A stretch of 64,000 nucleotides of DNA from Plectrocnemia conspersa. Lineage: Eukaryota; Arthropoda; Insecta; Trichoptera; Polycentropodidae. The notes below the pieces were generated by a model. It ran no database searches. It was given only the letters and a program-made list of their open reading frames with translations, and was not told where the DNA came from. Where the stretch lies: contig VTFK01000072.1 in assembly GCA_009617715.1 (NCBI GenBank), forward strand, positions 1,178,001 to 1,242,000, given 5' to 3'. Every line of letters begins with the position of its first letter. Position 1 is the stretch's first letter. A program made the translations under genes and the position numbers. This document shows, one piece after another, positions 23,085-33,099 of this stretch.

Positions 23085-24058
23085 TAAAATCTAATAGGGC
23101 AATTGGTCTTTGCTCATTTTAGCAAAATTTTTGGAGAACCTACTGCTACGTAAAATTAATTTAATTCTACAAAACGAAAGATAATTTTAACTCACCAATT
23201 TGGTATAATCAAACAGATACACCGAATGACAAACGTGATTAATAATAATCAACAAGACAGAAAATATTTCTTAACTGCTTTTTTTGATATAAGTCAAGCT
23301 TTTGACAAAGTGTGGTATATGAGATTAAATTATAAAATTAAAAATGCAATACTTCAACATATATATAAAATTATAAAGTCATATCTAAGCGATTATTATT
23401 TTATAGTAAGACATCAAGATGAAAAATTCTTCGTTTGTCAAAAAAAATTGGAGTATTGCAGGGCAGTGTACTGGGGGAAGTACTGTATTTAATATACTAC
23501 AAACGGAAGAACCTGCGCAACCTTTACTGACGTCAAAGAATTATGGCATCTCAAGAGAACCCGGATACAGCATCTACTTATCTCTATAAAACCTCAACAA
23601 GTCTGTAAATTATTCGTTAAGCACGAGAAAGAAAATTTGTAAATAACGCAATATTCCCACAATCGTATGGTGCAAAGTATTTGGGGAAACACCTCGATAG
23701 AAAACTTACATAAAAATCCTGTATTTTAAGTAAAATAGAATAACTAGAATTTAGTCTGAGAAAATATTATTGACTATTGAGCAAAACTTTTAAACTGACA
23801 TTATTCAACTCTAGGGATCAGCAAGCAATTTTAACAAAGGTTCTAAAATACAATTTTGTTTTTAATATTAGATGCAGCGTGGTGTGTATCCAACTTTATT
23901 TTTCACAAAGACTTAAAAAGAAAATTGTAAAGAAAGAAGTGAAAAATGCAAGACGGAAAAACAAGGAAAGACTAGATAAACATCTTAACAAATTGGTCAA
24001 TAAATTTATTACAGAAAGATCGATTGGAAGATTAAAGAGAAACATAATTGATTTATAG
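23085..24058 (+). pseudogene. Jockey-like non-LTR retrotransposon, decayed reverse transcriptase and C-terminus
   Basis: This is a broken pol (ORF2) remnant whose pieces follow the Jockey-clade order. KIF.....KINLILQNER lies at about 23125-23180, followed by TAFFDISQAFDKVW (about 23274-23315), the FDxxxAFDxVW block that holds the catalytic aspartate of RT. Next come IYKIIKSYLSDYYF (about 23360-23402) and, after a frame change near 23455, QGSVLG..LYLIYY (about 23459-23500). Further on are AKYLGKHLDRKLT (about 23670-23712) and SLRKYYWLL-like sequence (about 23755-23780). The typical end HLNKLVNKF....IGRLKRNIIDL stops at 24058. Several frameshifts and stops interrupt it and the FADD block is not visible, so it is inactive. 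Full-length Jockey pol is far longer, so only the 3' part remains. The family assignment is confident; the subfamily is not. Confidence 0.85.
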
Positions 24059-24200
24059 TTGTCCTGATGAATCGCCGATGGGCGATTCGTCCACGTGAGA
24101 TTTATTGATAAAAGTTTTGCTGAATATCAGGATAGAAAGGCAGAATAATAGATTAAAGATTTAAGAAGAATGACAGAATTATAGATTTATTAAAATTAAA
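24059..24200 (+). mobile_element. Probable 3' UTR of the Jockey-like relic
   Basis: This directly follows the last codons of the pol relic. It holds an exact stem-loop, GAATCGCC-GATG-GGCGATTC at 24069-24088. No clear poly-A tail or target-site duplication marks the end, so the right boundary is a guess. Confidence 0.4.
24069..24088 (+). repeat. Exact 8-bp stem, 4-nt loop
   Basis: GAATCGCC pairs perfectly with GGCGATTC around GATG, ten bases after the pol stop. LINE 3' UTRs often carry stem-loops recognised by their own reverse transcriptase, so the position makes a functional relic plausible. Confidence 0.6.
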
Positions 24201-25039
24201 TTCATTAAAACTTTAATTTAATTTATTAAAAATAACGTTACTATTTTCATATATTTTATCTAATACTTTTCACAAATACGCACTGCAAATTGGTTGTCAA
24301 TGTATTCATACATTATTAATACTACACCGCCGTTATCTTAGATTAAAGCGCCATAAATATTTTCTTCGGTGTGACCATAAAATAAAATCCCTTTTATATA
24401 CAGCCGATAATCTCGTTCTACAATGCGCTCCGCATGTGAACAAGAATGGTCACCAGTTATTTTTTACGCGATACGCATACGAATTAAAGCTTAGCAAAAG
24501 CCCAATCGAATCTCAAGTTTCCACAATACACGTGAAATCTTAAAACGTAGCAAAATAAAATTTCAGAAAAGATCTCGATCCATATACATTATATAATTTA
24601 TCACCTTATTAATATAAAATAAAAATATTTTATGTACGTATATGTAATAATATTATTAACGCGTGTGGTAACATCGCAGACAGGGCAACGAAATTAATGG
24701 TTCCATTAAAACTTATCATATATAACATGTAAGTTAATTTCGTCTCATAATAAATTTTATAAGGCGTACAGATTGTGCGGAAATTGGAACGCGTTCGTTT
24801 TACGCATACAATGTACAATAAAATGTGTTTTGCCTACATTAAGCTAACGGAATTTGTTATATTACACAAAAGCACACATGTAACTCGACACGGAATTGGT
24901 ATGTAATGGCTAAAGAGTGTGGCGCATTTAAATGTAATCTGATAATCTGTTTTTAAACGAAGAAACTATAAGTATCACAACTATAGCGTACATTGTTTAG
25001 TAAGACATACCTATATAAATTATACTAGTTACTTTACTT
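24201..25039. other. Mixed AT-rich DNA
   Basis: A/T-rich with a mildly richer patch at 24320-24560 and another at 24880-24930. No gene, RNA or repeat recognised. Confidence 0.45.
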
Positions 25040-25450
25040 AACTCGCAATGCTCGTCTTTTTTTATAGATAAATCAGTTGAAAACATATCTCGAGGAGGAA
25101 AAAATGTCGCGTTTGATAAATAGTTCTGATCAATCTGGCAAACGGACAGTCTATAAGGTATACCGGTATACACAGAGGTGTGTGTGCTGTTAAGCGTTTA
25201 CCTTTTCTCGGTTTGACCATTATCATGCTATTATGTAGACTCCTTGATCACGACCGGTAGCCAGTTACATAACAGGCTAACCCGTTTTCTTAGCGACTTC
25301 GTGTCATGATGGCTATGTGAGAAATGCGATAATGTAAAGAAAAAGCACCAACGATAAATTAATTGGCCGACACTAAATTATATATCTTAATCGCACACGT
25401 TTAATTGATTGATAATTGACAGACTGCTGTGAGATGACGGACGTCGATAA
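25040..25450. promoter_or_regulatory. Higher-GC island with Hox/Exd/Hth-like sites and a palindrome
   Basis: Complex sequence. GTATACCGGTATAC at 25158-25171 is an exact 14-bp palindrome with an ACCGGT centre. TTAATTGATTGATAATTGACAG (25401-25422) combines TGATTGAT (25406-25413), the classic Hox-Exd composite, with TGACAG (25417-25422), the Hth/Meis core. This grouping is typical of insect Hox-responsive enhancers. Function is inferred. Confidence 0.4.
25158..25171. repeat. Exact 14-bp palindrome
   Basis: GTATACCGGTATAC reads the same on both strands. Its ACCGGT centre resembles half of a Grainyhead-type site. Chance cannot be excluded in 64 kb. Confidence 0.6.
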
Positions 25451-26199
25451 GAAATATCTTTGAAAACGGATGTACATAATATTAGTGTCTAAAAATGTTG
25501 ATAAACAAAATTGACTTTAAAACTTTTAAATAAAATAACTACTTGCATGATTATTTTATACAATTAGAAAAAATTTTTTTATGTTTATTTTATGCCAAAT
25601 AACCGATTTTTACCTTTCCGAAATAGGAAAGGTAAAAATAATGGGTACCGCACGAACTGTCTGAATGGCAAAAGCAGCAACTTTTTGAAGTCTATTTTCC
25701 ATTTAGAAAATTATGGTAACAATATAGTGGTATTCTAAAATAATTGTTAATCTATCGTTTATTAAATCAGACAAGAATATTACAGCGAAATAATTTAGTA
25801 ATAAAAGTTATACTATGCATAGAAAATTAACTATAAGACATCTGATATTGATTAACTATATTGATGCGTTATTGCTTTATGATAATGCGGGATTTCATAC
25901 TTCACTAATTAATGTTACAAAATTAAACAAATTTATATTGGAAAAGTTGCCCTTTATCTAACATATTCCTAACCTTTTCCATAAATTTTATATTTTTTTT
26001 TAAAATACAGAAATCAATAATCAGAGTGATATTAAAAAAGCCTTTAACATACCTTATAACTTTGAAATATTATATTTATAATTTTATTAATAAGGAATTC
26101 ATTTATGGTTAACTCGTTGGCAAAATACCATTTCTGTAAATGAAGGCTATTTTTATTAAATTTGCAGTTAAAATATTACAGCATTTATATCTTACTAAA
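25451..26199. other. AT-rich non-coding DNA
   Basis: A/T-rich apart from the hairpin at 25606-25639. No gene is visible. Confidence 0.55.
25606..25639. repeat. Exact 14-bp stem, 6-nt loop
   Basis: ATTTTTACCTTTCC (25606-25619) and GGAAAGGTAAAAAT (25626-25639) are perfect complements around GAAATA. The stem includes G/C pairs, so it is not merely an A/T palindrome. No transposon ends or frame adjoin it. Confidence 0.75.
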
Positions 26200-26420
26200 A
26201 ATATCAACTAATTAAAATGAGACGATCTTTTAGTTTAAAATATGGTGCACATCTAAAAAAAATGAGCAACATCCTCAAGGGTTGACGTCCTGGCGCGATT
26301 GACAAGAATAAGGGACGCAATAGTGACTCTTTAGTGCACTCGAAAGCTCGCAGATGAAAGTCACCGCTGAACGTTGGGTATTGTGTCAAGGATATTTTGC
26401 AAAGCTTACACATTATTTAA
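26200..26420. other. Isolated higher-GC fragment
   Basis: About 120 bp (26270-26390) of GC-richer sequence in A/T-rich surroundings. A 69-codon minus-strand frame covers it but has no recognised domain. It may be a transposon fragment or a small regulatory element. Confidence 0.3.
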
Positions 26421-26879
26421 TTAAGTTATATTAGCTTCTAAAATATTTAAAATACTTATTAGAAATAATTATATTATATAAATAAATATTAAATAAATTT
26501 TAATATTTCTGCCCGCCAAAAATCTGTTTTACGATTTTTTTCTATTTCGATAAGGTTATGTATGTTAAGCGCGTTTTATGAAAATAAAACAAATTAGCAA
26601 AAATATAGTACTTAACCTTACATATGTAAGGGCTATCGAAATGTATTATAACGATTATAAATACATGACAAATTACCTCTGAAGTAAACCAGTCAGTATA
26701 AAAATTTCTTATTAGGTTGTTATTTTCGCTTTTAATAGAGCAAAACAAAATCTGTATACTGTGATTCTGTATGAATTTGTCATGCCTAATCTACAATATT
26801 TCTAAATTGAAGTTATATAGAATTTATAAAACGCAATCTAATAACAACAAAAACACTTGGTGCTACAATATAGTATTAA
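26421..26879. other. AT-rich non-coding DNA
   Basis: A/T-rich, nothing recognisable. Confidence 0.55.
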
Positions 26880-27260
26880 TCTTACTGTGGTTTATTGCTC
26901 TAATGAACCACCCACAGTCTTCTCGAGATCGTTGGCAACTTCCACCGTGCGAGCGATAATCACGGCAATTGTTTATGATAATTTTACGATCGGATACATT
27001 CACTTATTAGACACCGGGCGGTTCTTGGCGATCGAATTAATTGTGCCGAGCGCCGAGATGAAATTGCAGCAGCGACCTTCGTTTTCGTCGGTTGCGGACC
27101 TGTACGCCAATAACAGTAATCGCCTATGCAAATTTTACGATGTAATGTCGCGTGTAATCAATTATTAAATTATTACTAAACGGGATGCTTTATTGCGTGC
27201 GGACAGCGAATTTTTTGTCGGGCATTCCGAGTCGAATTGTTTGTTTAACGTAGGTAGATT
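26880..27260. promoter_or_regulatory. Higher-GC island with an exact octamer
   Basis: Complex sequence rich in CpG. ATGCAAAT at 27126-27133 is a perfect POU octamer, and AATTAATTG (near 27035) and GTAATCAATTATTAAATTATT (near 27152) hold homeodomain cores. A 103-codon frame (26857-27168) runs across the island and its second half looks protein-like, but it matches nothing I know. I favour a conserved enhancer. Confidence 0.4.
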
Positions 27261-27344
27261 GATTGTTTATAATATAAACAAATTATATTTTTTACATTTA
27301 TTCTTTATTGTGTTACTTTTATTTACGTCACTTATGGGCCTATA

Positions 27345-27381
27345 GCTGTGCGTGATTATTAGTATAATAATCACGCACAGC
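27345..27381. repeat. Perfect 17-bp hairpin, 3-nt loop
   Basis: GCTGTGCGTGATTATTA (27345-27361) is followed by GTA and then its exact complement (27365-27381). The arms contain eight G/C pairs each, so an A/T-composition origin is unlikely. No flanking direct repeat or gene is adjacent. See findings. Confidence 0.9.
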
Positions 27382-27469
27382 AGTGAGTTATATTTACTTA
27401 TTAAAATAAATACATAATATGAATTTTCAACATTTTTAATCGCACACATATCGCACACAATACATATTA

Positions 27470-27683
27470 ACAAGTGATAGGTGTCGCGAGATTATATCCA
27501 CGTGTAACGGACAAGCATCTAGTTTGATTGACACACTCGAAAAAATCGTGACAAGAAGCCGGTGACTTCAATGGTACCGTACAATCGATTATATGATGAG
27601 ATAGACGAGTGTCGCTTGATTGTATCTCGAAAGCACCGCTATTGCGAAGCACTTTCGTGTCACCCTGTAAATGCGTCATAATA
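27470..27683 (+). promoter_or_regulatory. Higher-GC leader-like island
   Basis: Complex sequence directly upstream of a short acidic frame (27684). It could be a 5' untranslated region or simply another regulatory island. No TATA box is obvious. TTGATTGACA (near 27522) is Exd/Hth-like. Confidence 0.3.
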
Positions 27684-27767
27684 ATGATAAATTATGTGCA
27701 AAGTGATCCCAGCACCGATATGGATCTAGAAGAGTTCAAATCAGGTATAATAAAGTTGCGATTATAA
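27684..27767 (+). CDS. Candidate small coding frame or first exon, unidentified
   Basis: ATG (27684) opens a 27-codon frame, starting MINYVQSDPSTDMDLEEF. The residues are acidic and Ser/Pro-containing, unlike the Lys/Ile/Phe-rich frames produced by A/T bias here. A donor-like CAG|GTATAA falls at 27744/27745, which would end a coding exon of 61 bases after codon 20. Read without splicing, the frame stops at 27765-27767. Frames this short are common by chance and I recognise no family. Confidence 0.2.
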   Translation: MINYVQSDPSTDMDLEEFKSGIIKLRL

Positions 27768-28319
27768 TATGATTTTTAAATATGGCGTGTAATTTAGATA
27801 GCTATATAAAATTAAGACATACAATTTTAAAATGCCTTTCTAAAGTTGATTACATTTATTTTTCACAATGTACATAGTACACAAATATACATGTAAATAC
27901 AATGATGTATACCATAAATATAATATTTCTTTGTGTACGTATTTTTTTATAGTTAAATTCGGGTATAATTCTAGTTACTTTTATTATAATAATAGTATCG
28001 TCTAGTGTTATTATATTTTGCTGTGTATTTTATATTACAGTTATAAAATTTAAATTTATGTTAATAAAAGTATTAGACTCGGTATTGATCCTTAAGGAAC
28101 TCCAATATAGACCACTTCTCAATCGCTAAAAGTCGCACTTAAATCTCACACAAGCGAGAGACGATTTCTTACATTTTTGTGTCACATATACATAACTCAC
28201 AAGGAAGTGCGCCTTAAAGACTTTTTCATTACGTCTACCCAAAAAGACGCTGAATTTATGACGCCAATTTAGACCTAATGTATCGGAAGAGGAGCTATTC
28301 TTAGGAATCACACGCGTTA
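27768..28319. other. AT-rich non-coding DNA
   Basis: A/T-rich to 28060, then moderately mixed sequence to 28319. The 61-codon minus-strand frame at 28126-28311 matches nothing. No feature called. Confidence 0.45.
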
Positions 28320-28640
28320 AGACCTTATCTGAAACGAGCCCGATTTTCTTAACCGACCAATGAATAACCGCGCCAATGTGCGCGCGTCGGTTAAATTAAA
28401 CCGCCGATTTATGTATTCCGCATATTAAGACCTCATGACGGGCAGATATAATCTGAAACTGTCACATCCAATAACACAGGCCGTCAGATTCGAAACGCAT
28501 CGGTCCGTATTTTGGCTCCATCGAATTATTCATCAAATGCGTAAATTAACAATGGTTTTATATTGTATTTAAATATGCGTTTTTTAACGCGATTATCTTA
28601 ATCATTTCATGTAAAATTAATTTGGGCAGATGTCATTCTA
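28320..28640. promoter_or_regulatory. Higher-GC island with an inverted repeat
   Basis: CpG-rich complex sequence. TTAACCGAC (28349-28357) and GTCGGTTAA (28386-28394) are exact complements, enclosing a CGCGCC...GCGCGC core. TTTATG and AATTATTCAT words follow. Nothing is coding. Regulatory function inferred. Confidence 0.4.
28349..28394. repeat. Exact 9-bp inverted repeat around a GC-rich core
   Basis: The arms TTAACCGAC and GTCGGTTAA enclose 28 bp that contain alternating CGCG words. It may form a cruciform or mark paired sites. Confidence 0.6.
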
Positions 28641-29649
28641 CCCACGACGAACCGGTTATAAACAACGATGTTTGAGGAGAATGAAAAAATATAAATGATT
28701 GATTAATTGATAAATATAATCTGGAACTAAAGTACGACGATGAATGCATATCTAATCCTTTTTATATTGTTTAACAACAAACTATAATAATACTGCGCTT
28801 AATTAAACTGTTATATAACTAGTAGCAAAATTAATTAAATTTTAAGTATAAGATTAGTATAAATATATGATAATTGATTCGTCAACGATTCGGAATTGAA
28901 TGTTCTCAAAAAATATTGTCTAAATATTGAGTTGAATTAAAAACAGAAATTTAATTTATTTAAAGAAAATATGTAAATTGAAAACCATTGATAACAAATC
29001 ACACATCTAGATTTTGAGCGGTTGGCACAGATTGATCAAAAAATTGTTTCTAAAATTATTGATGAATTAACATATTTTACGACGAGTTTTAGTAATTTGA
29101 AAATTCCCGGTAAAATAGTTAAGAATTACTAAATCTTTTTACCGTGAATAAGTAAATGAATAATAATGAAATACTGAAAATATTATCATCAAATCATTTA
29201 AAATGGCTTTAAAAAAAACATTTAAAATATTGGGCATGACATAAGATACCTTTTGGCTGCAATGGTAAAACCATTTTGGGCATGACATACATATATGCTT
29301 TTGGACTTCAAAGGTTAAGGACGACAATCTCATCTATGTGGTCCACAGTTATGAAGGATTTACATAAATATATAACCCCATATTCGATGAAATAAAATGT
29401 TTACAGAAAAATAAAATATATTTGAGATAAGAAATTTGGCAGCAAATAAATACTTGAAATACAATTTATTTTAATATAGAAATCCTTAATTCACAAAATT
29501 GTAATACATACAATTTGAAGGGTTTTAAAAGTTTAGCGTTTAATTATAATACACCTTGAATTGTAACATATATATATATATAAACTCAATATTGATAAAT
29601 TATACAACTTTCACTGTATGTTTTGCTAACTGTTCATTAACTCAGTCAA
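28641..29649. other. AT-rich non-coding DNA
   Basis: A/T-rich. TTTTGGGCATGACATA-like words recur at about 29230 and 29275, suggesting a small local duplication. A TA dinucleotide run lies at about 29567-29582. No gene is visible. Confidence 0.5.
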
Positions 29650-30065
29650 GTTAAAATAATTATTATAAATCACTCGAAGAGTAGGTGACATGGCACGTTC
29701 GTTGTCCCAGCCGGTCGTCTCCGTCCAAGGATGCCCGTAACTGGCAAAACCAACAGGTAGACCCTTGATTGATCGGCGAGACCGTGTAAAGCGTACCTTA
29801 TAAAATGAATTTGAATAATTAAACGGCTCCCAAGAGCGGCACGGCGATAACCCACACTAATTGCGAACGTATCGATTTCAATTAATCCGAAAGGATTACA
29901 AACACACGAGGCGGCCGCACGCTCCACTCCAGGGGTGCCCAACCGTCTCCTATCCGCGCCAATTAGCGACCGATAAATGAAAAGTGCATGGGCGTAGAGA
30001 AATATTGATTCTATATTATGTACACACTGTATAAGAGCTCCACCTTAACGAGCGCAAGGATCTCG
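29650..30065. promoter_or_regulatory. Strong higher-GC island with a Hox/Exd-like site
   Basis: Complex CpG-rich sequence with TGATTGAT at 29766-29773 (Hox-Exd composite type), TCAATTAAT (near 29878), and GCGGCCGC (near 29911). A 90-codon minus-strand frame across it (29670-29942) matches no family. Regulatory DNA is inferred. Confidence 0.4.
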
Positions 30066-30329
30066 TTAATATGTGGAAAATGTTGGTTCGTAATATATTT
30101 TTATTATATAAACTAGCGTGTATCAGTGCGTTAATAATTTCAGGTAATTGGTTGCGGATAATGGTTGTGGATTAACGATATAATAAAATTAAGTGTATGC
30201 TAGACGTGCGCAGAATATACACCTATAAGTTAAAGATATATTGCGATAAAAAACGATATTGGTTATAAAAATTATAATGTGGCTTCGTAGTAGCCAGAGA
30301 CAAGGGACCGCCCGGAGGCAGAACATCAA
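30066..30329. other. AT-rich spacer
   Basis: A/T-rich up to a small GC-rich patch at 30290-30345 that leads into the next retrotransposon relic. Confidence 0.45.
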
Positions 30330-30860
30330 AGTTCTCCCCTCCAATTTAATTTTAAAAAATGCTTAAACATTTGAATGAGTCTAGCATATATCTCTCGAAT
30401 TTGATAAATTACTTCTACATTACCCATAGTCAAGCAAGTTGGCACATATACATCTCTAAGAAATATATCATATGAAGTACCACAAGGAAGTGTGCTGGAA
30501 CCGTTACTCTACATGTTATATAAATGCGATATTACACAACACAATGGCTACAATTACAAAGTATACGGCTTTTGAACTAGAAAAAAATTAGCAAGCAAAC
30601 TGTGACTTTTTAATTTAATTAAACTAAATCTCAGAACATTAGTTTTACTAATATAATCCGATCCTTAATAGACGCAAAGTTACGATCATACGAACACGTG
30701 AAAAGTAAACGTAAATAAATAAATTTCCACTATTGAAAATAATATATATGGTTCGCAGCTATGGAGCAGTGCGTCAATTACTTTGATAAAATGTTTATAT
30801 ATTTGAGATAAAACGCAAAATATTATGAATCAAAGCAGCATAAGTAAATCTGAGCACGTG
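30330..30860 (+). pseudogene. Second Jockey-like retrotransposon relic
   Basis: An uninterrupted stretch of 52 codons (30417-30572) contains SLRNISYEVPQGSVLEPLLY (30453-30512), the conserved SAGVPQGSVLGPLLYL block of Jockey-clade reverse transcriptases, followed by MLYKCDITQ in place of the usual YTxDIP. About 180 bp further on, IYGSQLWSSAS (about 30745-30780) matches the TYGIQLWGSAS block found nearer the C-terminus. The intervening FADD and YLG segments are deleted or unreadable. The usual Gly after VL is Glu here, and stops occur between blocks, so the copy is dead. It is more decayed and shorter than the relic at 23085. Confidence 0.75.
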
Positions 30861-31290
30861 CAATGCGGTGCGTAATTTTTTTCCACCTCTTCAAACAGTT
30901 CGCATCTTTTCATGCATCCGAAGATGATTCATGTCGGCGCATGTACGAAGACAGGTCGTTTACAGAGCGGAATGTGGACCAATCTCGTTTTTCTACACGC
31001 TAGAGTGGACGCTGTGTGTATAAAAGATAGATGTCTATAATACGCAGTCGGTTGCATGAATGTTAATTATCAAGCGGGTGGATTATTAAGTGTATCGGCG
31101 ACCCAAGAAACCGAGTCTTGGCTTTGGCCGTGCACTTGATATTTAATATCCTGCGGAAAATTGCAATATTATTTTTTAATTAACTTCTTGTCGGGGCGTG
31201 GTTCAAAGTCGAGTGATAATTTGCGCGACGATTTGATGCGCTTAATAAGGGGATTACTTTTTCCATATGTGAATGTATAGGCGATCGTTT
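30861..31290. promoter_or_regulatory. Higher-GC island holding a core-promoter-like arrangement
   Basis: Complex CpG-containing sequence after the LINE relic. CCAAT at 30979-30983, TATAAAAG at 31019-31026 and an initiator-like CGCAGTC with its A at 31046 are spaced about as in an insect TATA promoter on the plus strand. No long frame follows, so any transcript would be non-coding or spliced to a distant exon. The match is by eye and such combinations arise by chance. Confidence 0.35.
31019..31050 (+). promoter_or_regulatory. Candidate TATA box plus initiator
   Basis: TATAAAAG starts 27 bases before the putative +1 A in CGCAGTC, slightly closer than the usual 30 or so. No downstream promoter element is evident at +28. 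Confidence 0.3.
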
Positions 31291-33099
31291 ATTGTTGATA
31301 AACGCAAGCTGTTATTAAATATAATTGTACATTTTATGAGGACACAAATCTTCAAGCGATTAAAAACTGCAAAATTATAGAAATAATTCAAGAAAATAAA
31401 ATGAAATATATTATGGTTTTAAATTAATCCTACTGTTTATTATTTTAACTATTTTTATTACTAGGTAAAGTTATATTTAAAAAAAATACTATATTACTAA
31501 AAAATAAAGATAAGGACTGAGTTTGAAAATGAAGTAATACCTATAAATAGCAATGATTATACAATAGTAGTAAAGTAAGAATGATAAACTATTTGACATC
31601 AATTATAAATTGAACATGGGTAAAATCATTTTTAATGATTCAATTTGCAATGGTTTTTATTATTAAAAATACAGCAATTGATGTTAAGTTAATGGTTACA
31701 AGTATTTTAAAAAGATTTTTATACGTTTCTGTTTTTTTTTTGGAAATCATCTGAATATTTTTAAAAAATATAGATTTTTTAGAAAAAAACACAATTTTGG
31801 TCTTCACGAGGTATGAAATTAGATATTTCAAGTTGCAATTCTAAAATTAATGATTTATTCATAAAATCAAAAAGTGTATTTTTTACATTATAATTAAAAT
31901 ACTTATAAATATTAAAAATCAATCACCACAATATAAACAATGTGATTTTTCTTCATTACACTTTGTGCCAAAGGTCTATTTGTTTATTTTTTTCAAGTAT
32001 TGGAAATATTCATTGAAACTAGAAATATGGCCTCTTGTGATAAATAAATAAACAATGTGAATAAATTTATCGTTATGTCGTTCATTCATTCCATTTTTTA
32101 ACACATATACATACATAGTATACAAGTTTATTTACTATATGAGCATCCAAATTCTATAAAAATAAAAAAATAAAATTTATTACAAATACTAGTATAATAG
32201 CTGCATAAATATTCTAGTATCTAATATATTCGAATAATCGGTTTTGAATCTCTATTATATATAGTTTTTTGTAATAGGTTAATAATAGCAAAAAAAATAC
32301 ATTACCAACTTGATAACATTAAAATGTAATATGAAATTATTTTTAATAAGTAAACTTTGTTTCATATAAATAAAAATGACATTTTTAACATATACGCATT
32401 TACTTAAAAAATATTTATAAATATAAGCATAAAAAGTAATGAATTTTCTAGGTAAAAAATTATTGGCAGATAATTATCGGACAAAGTATGGTCCTAGATC
32501 GATAGAGTATAAATACACTATACATGCATACAACAATTTCGAAAGATCAAAAGGCATTTTTTTATATCATATATAATATTTTCAAGTCCATTTTTGAAAC
32601 CTGTAAGCCATTGAATAATGCTCCACAAAACTAATATATTACATGCTTCTCCACTTTTAGTCTAATTCCACGTAACTCTATTTCTGCAGTGGGGTGTTAA
32701 ATATAAGCAAGATACAGAGTCAAGATACAATATAAATACATAAAGGTTCAATAATGTAGTATTAAAAAGTTTTATATATAACATAGATTTGACATATGTT
32801 AAATCTATATTATATTATATATAAAACGTTTAAAATGAATACATTGTATTTAAAAGAAATTGTAATACTAATAATAATATTTTTTTTTTAATTTTATTTA
32901 AGAAAATAAAAGTTTTAATTTGAAAAAAAATATTTTATATGAATTACTTAAAACAAAACTGTCGAAATTTCATCATACATGTTTATGTTTAACTCATTTA
33001 CTATTCAAAAAATAATTAAGTAAGGCTTTATATTGATCATATGGCTTCTCAGAACTATAATATTATTCTACCATAAATTACAGCTAGTTGCAATGCTTT
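31291..33099. other. Long AT-rich desert
   Basis: The most uniform A/T-rich stretch in the window, with poly-T and poly-A runs and no complex island. A long imperfect hairpin lies at 32769-32826. The single 63-codon minus-strand frame (31640-31831) is Lys/Ile/Phe-rich and composition-driven. A small mixed patch is at 32640-32720. Confidence 0.6.
32769..32826. repeat. Long imperfect AT hairpin
   Basis: GTTTTATATATA ... ATAGATTT (32769-32790) pairs with AAATCTAT ... TATATATAAAAC (32801-32826), giving about 20 bp in two blocks with a 10-nt loop and an asymmetric internal loop. It is nearly pure A/T. Confidence 0.5.

Noticed and set aside
25104..25193. 29-codon frame with a donor-like AAG|GTATAC
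   Set aside because: Frames this short are expected many times by chance. The donor overlaps a palindrome and nothing else supports a transcript.
26857..27168. 103-codon plus-strand frame over an island
   Set aside because: The second half looks protein-like, but the first half is A/T-driven, no domain is recognisable, and homeodomain and octamer motifs fit an enhancer better.
32640..32720. CAGTGGGG word as a possible second hAT-like end
   Set aside because: Only about six bases agree with the element at 45598 and there is no matching right end or target duplication.
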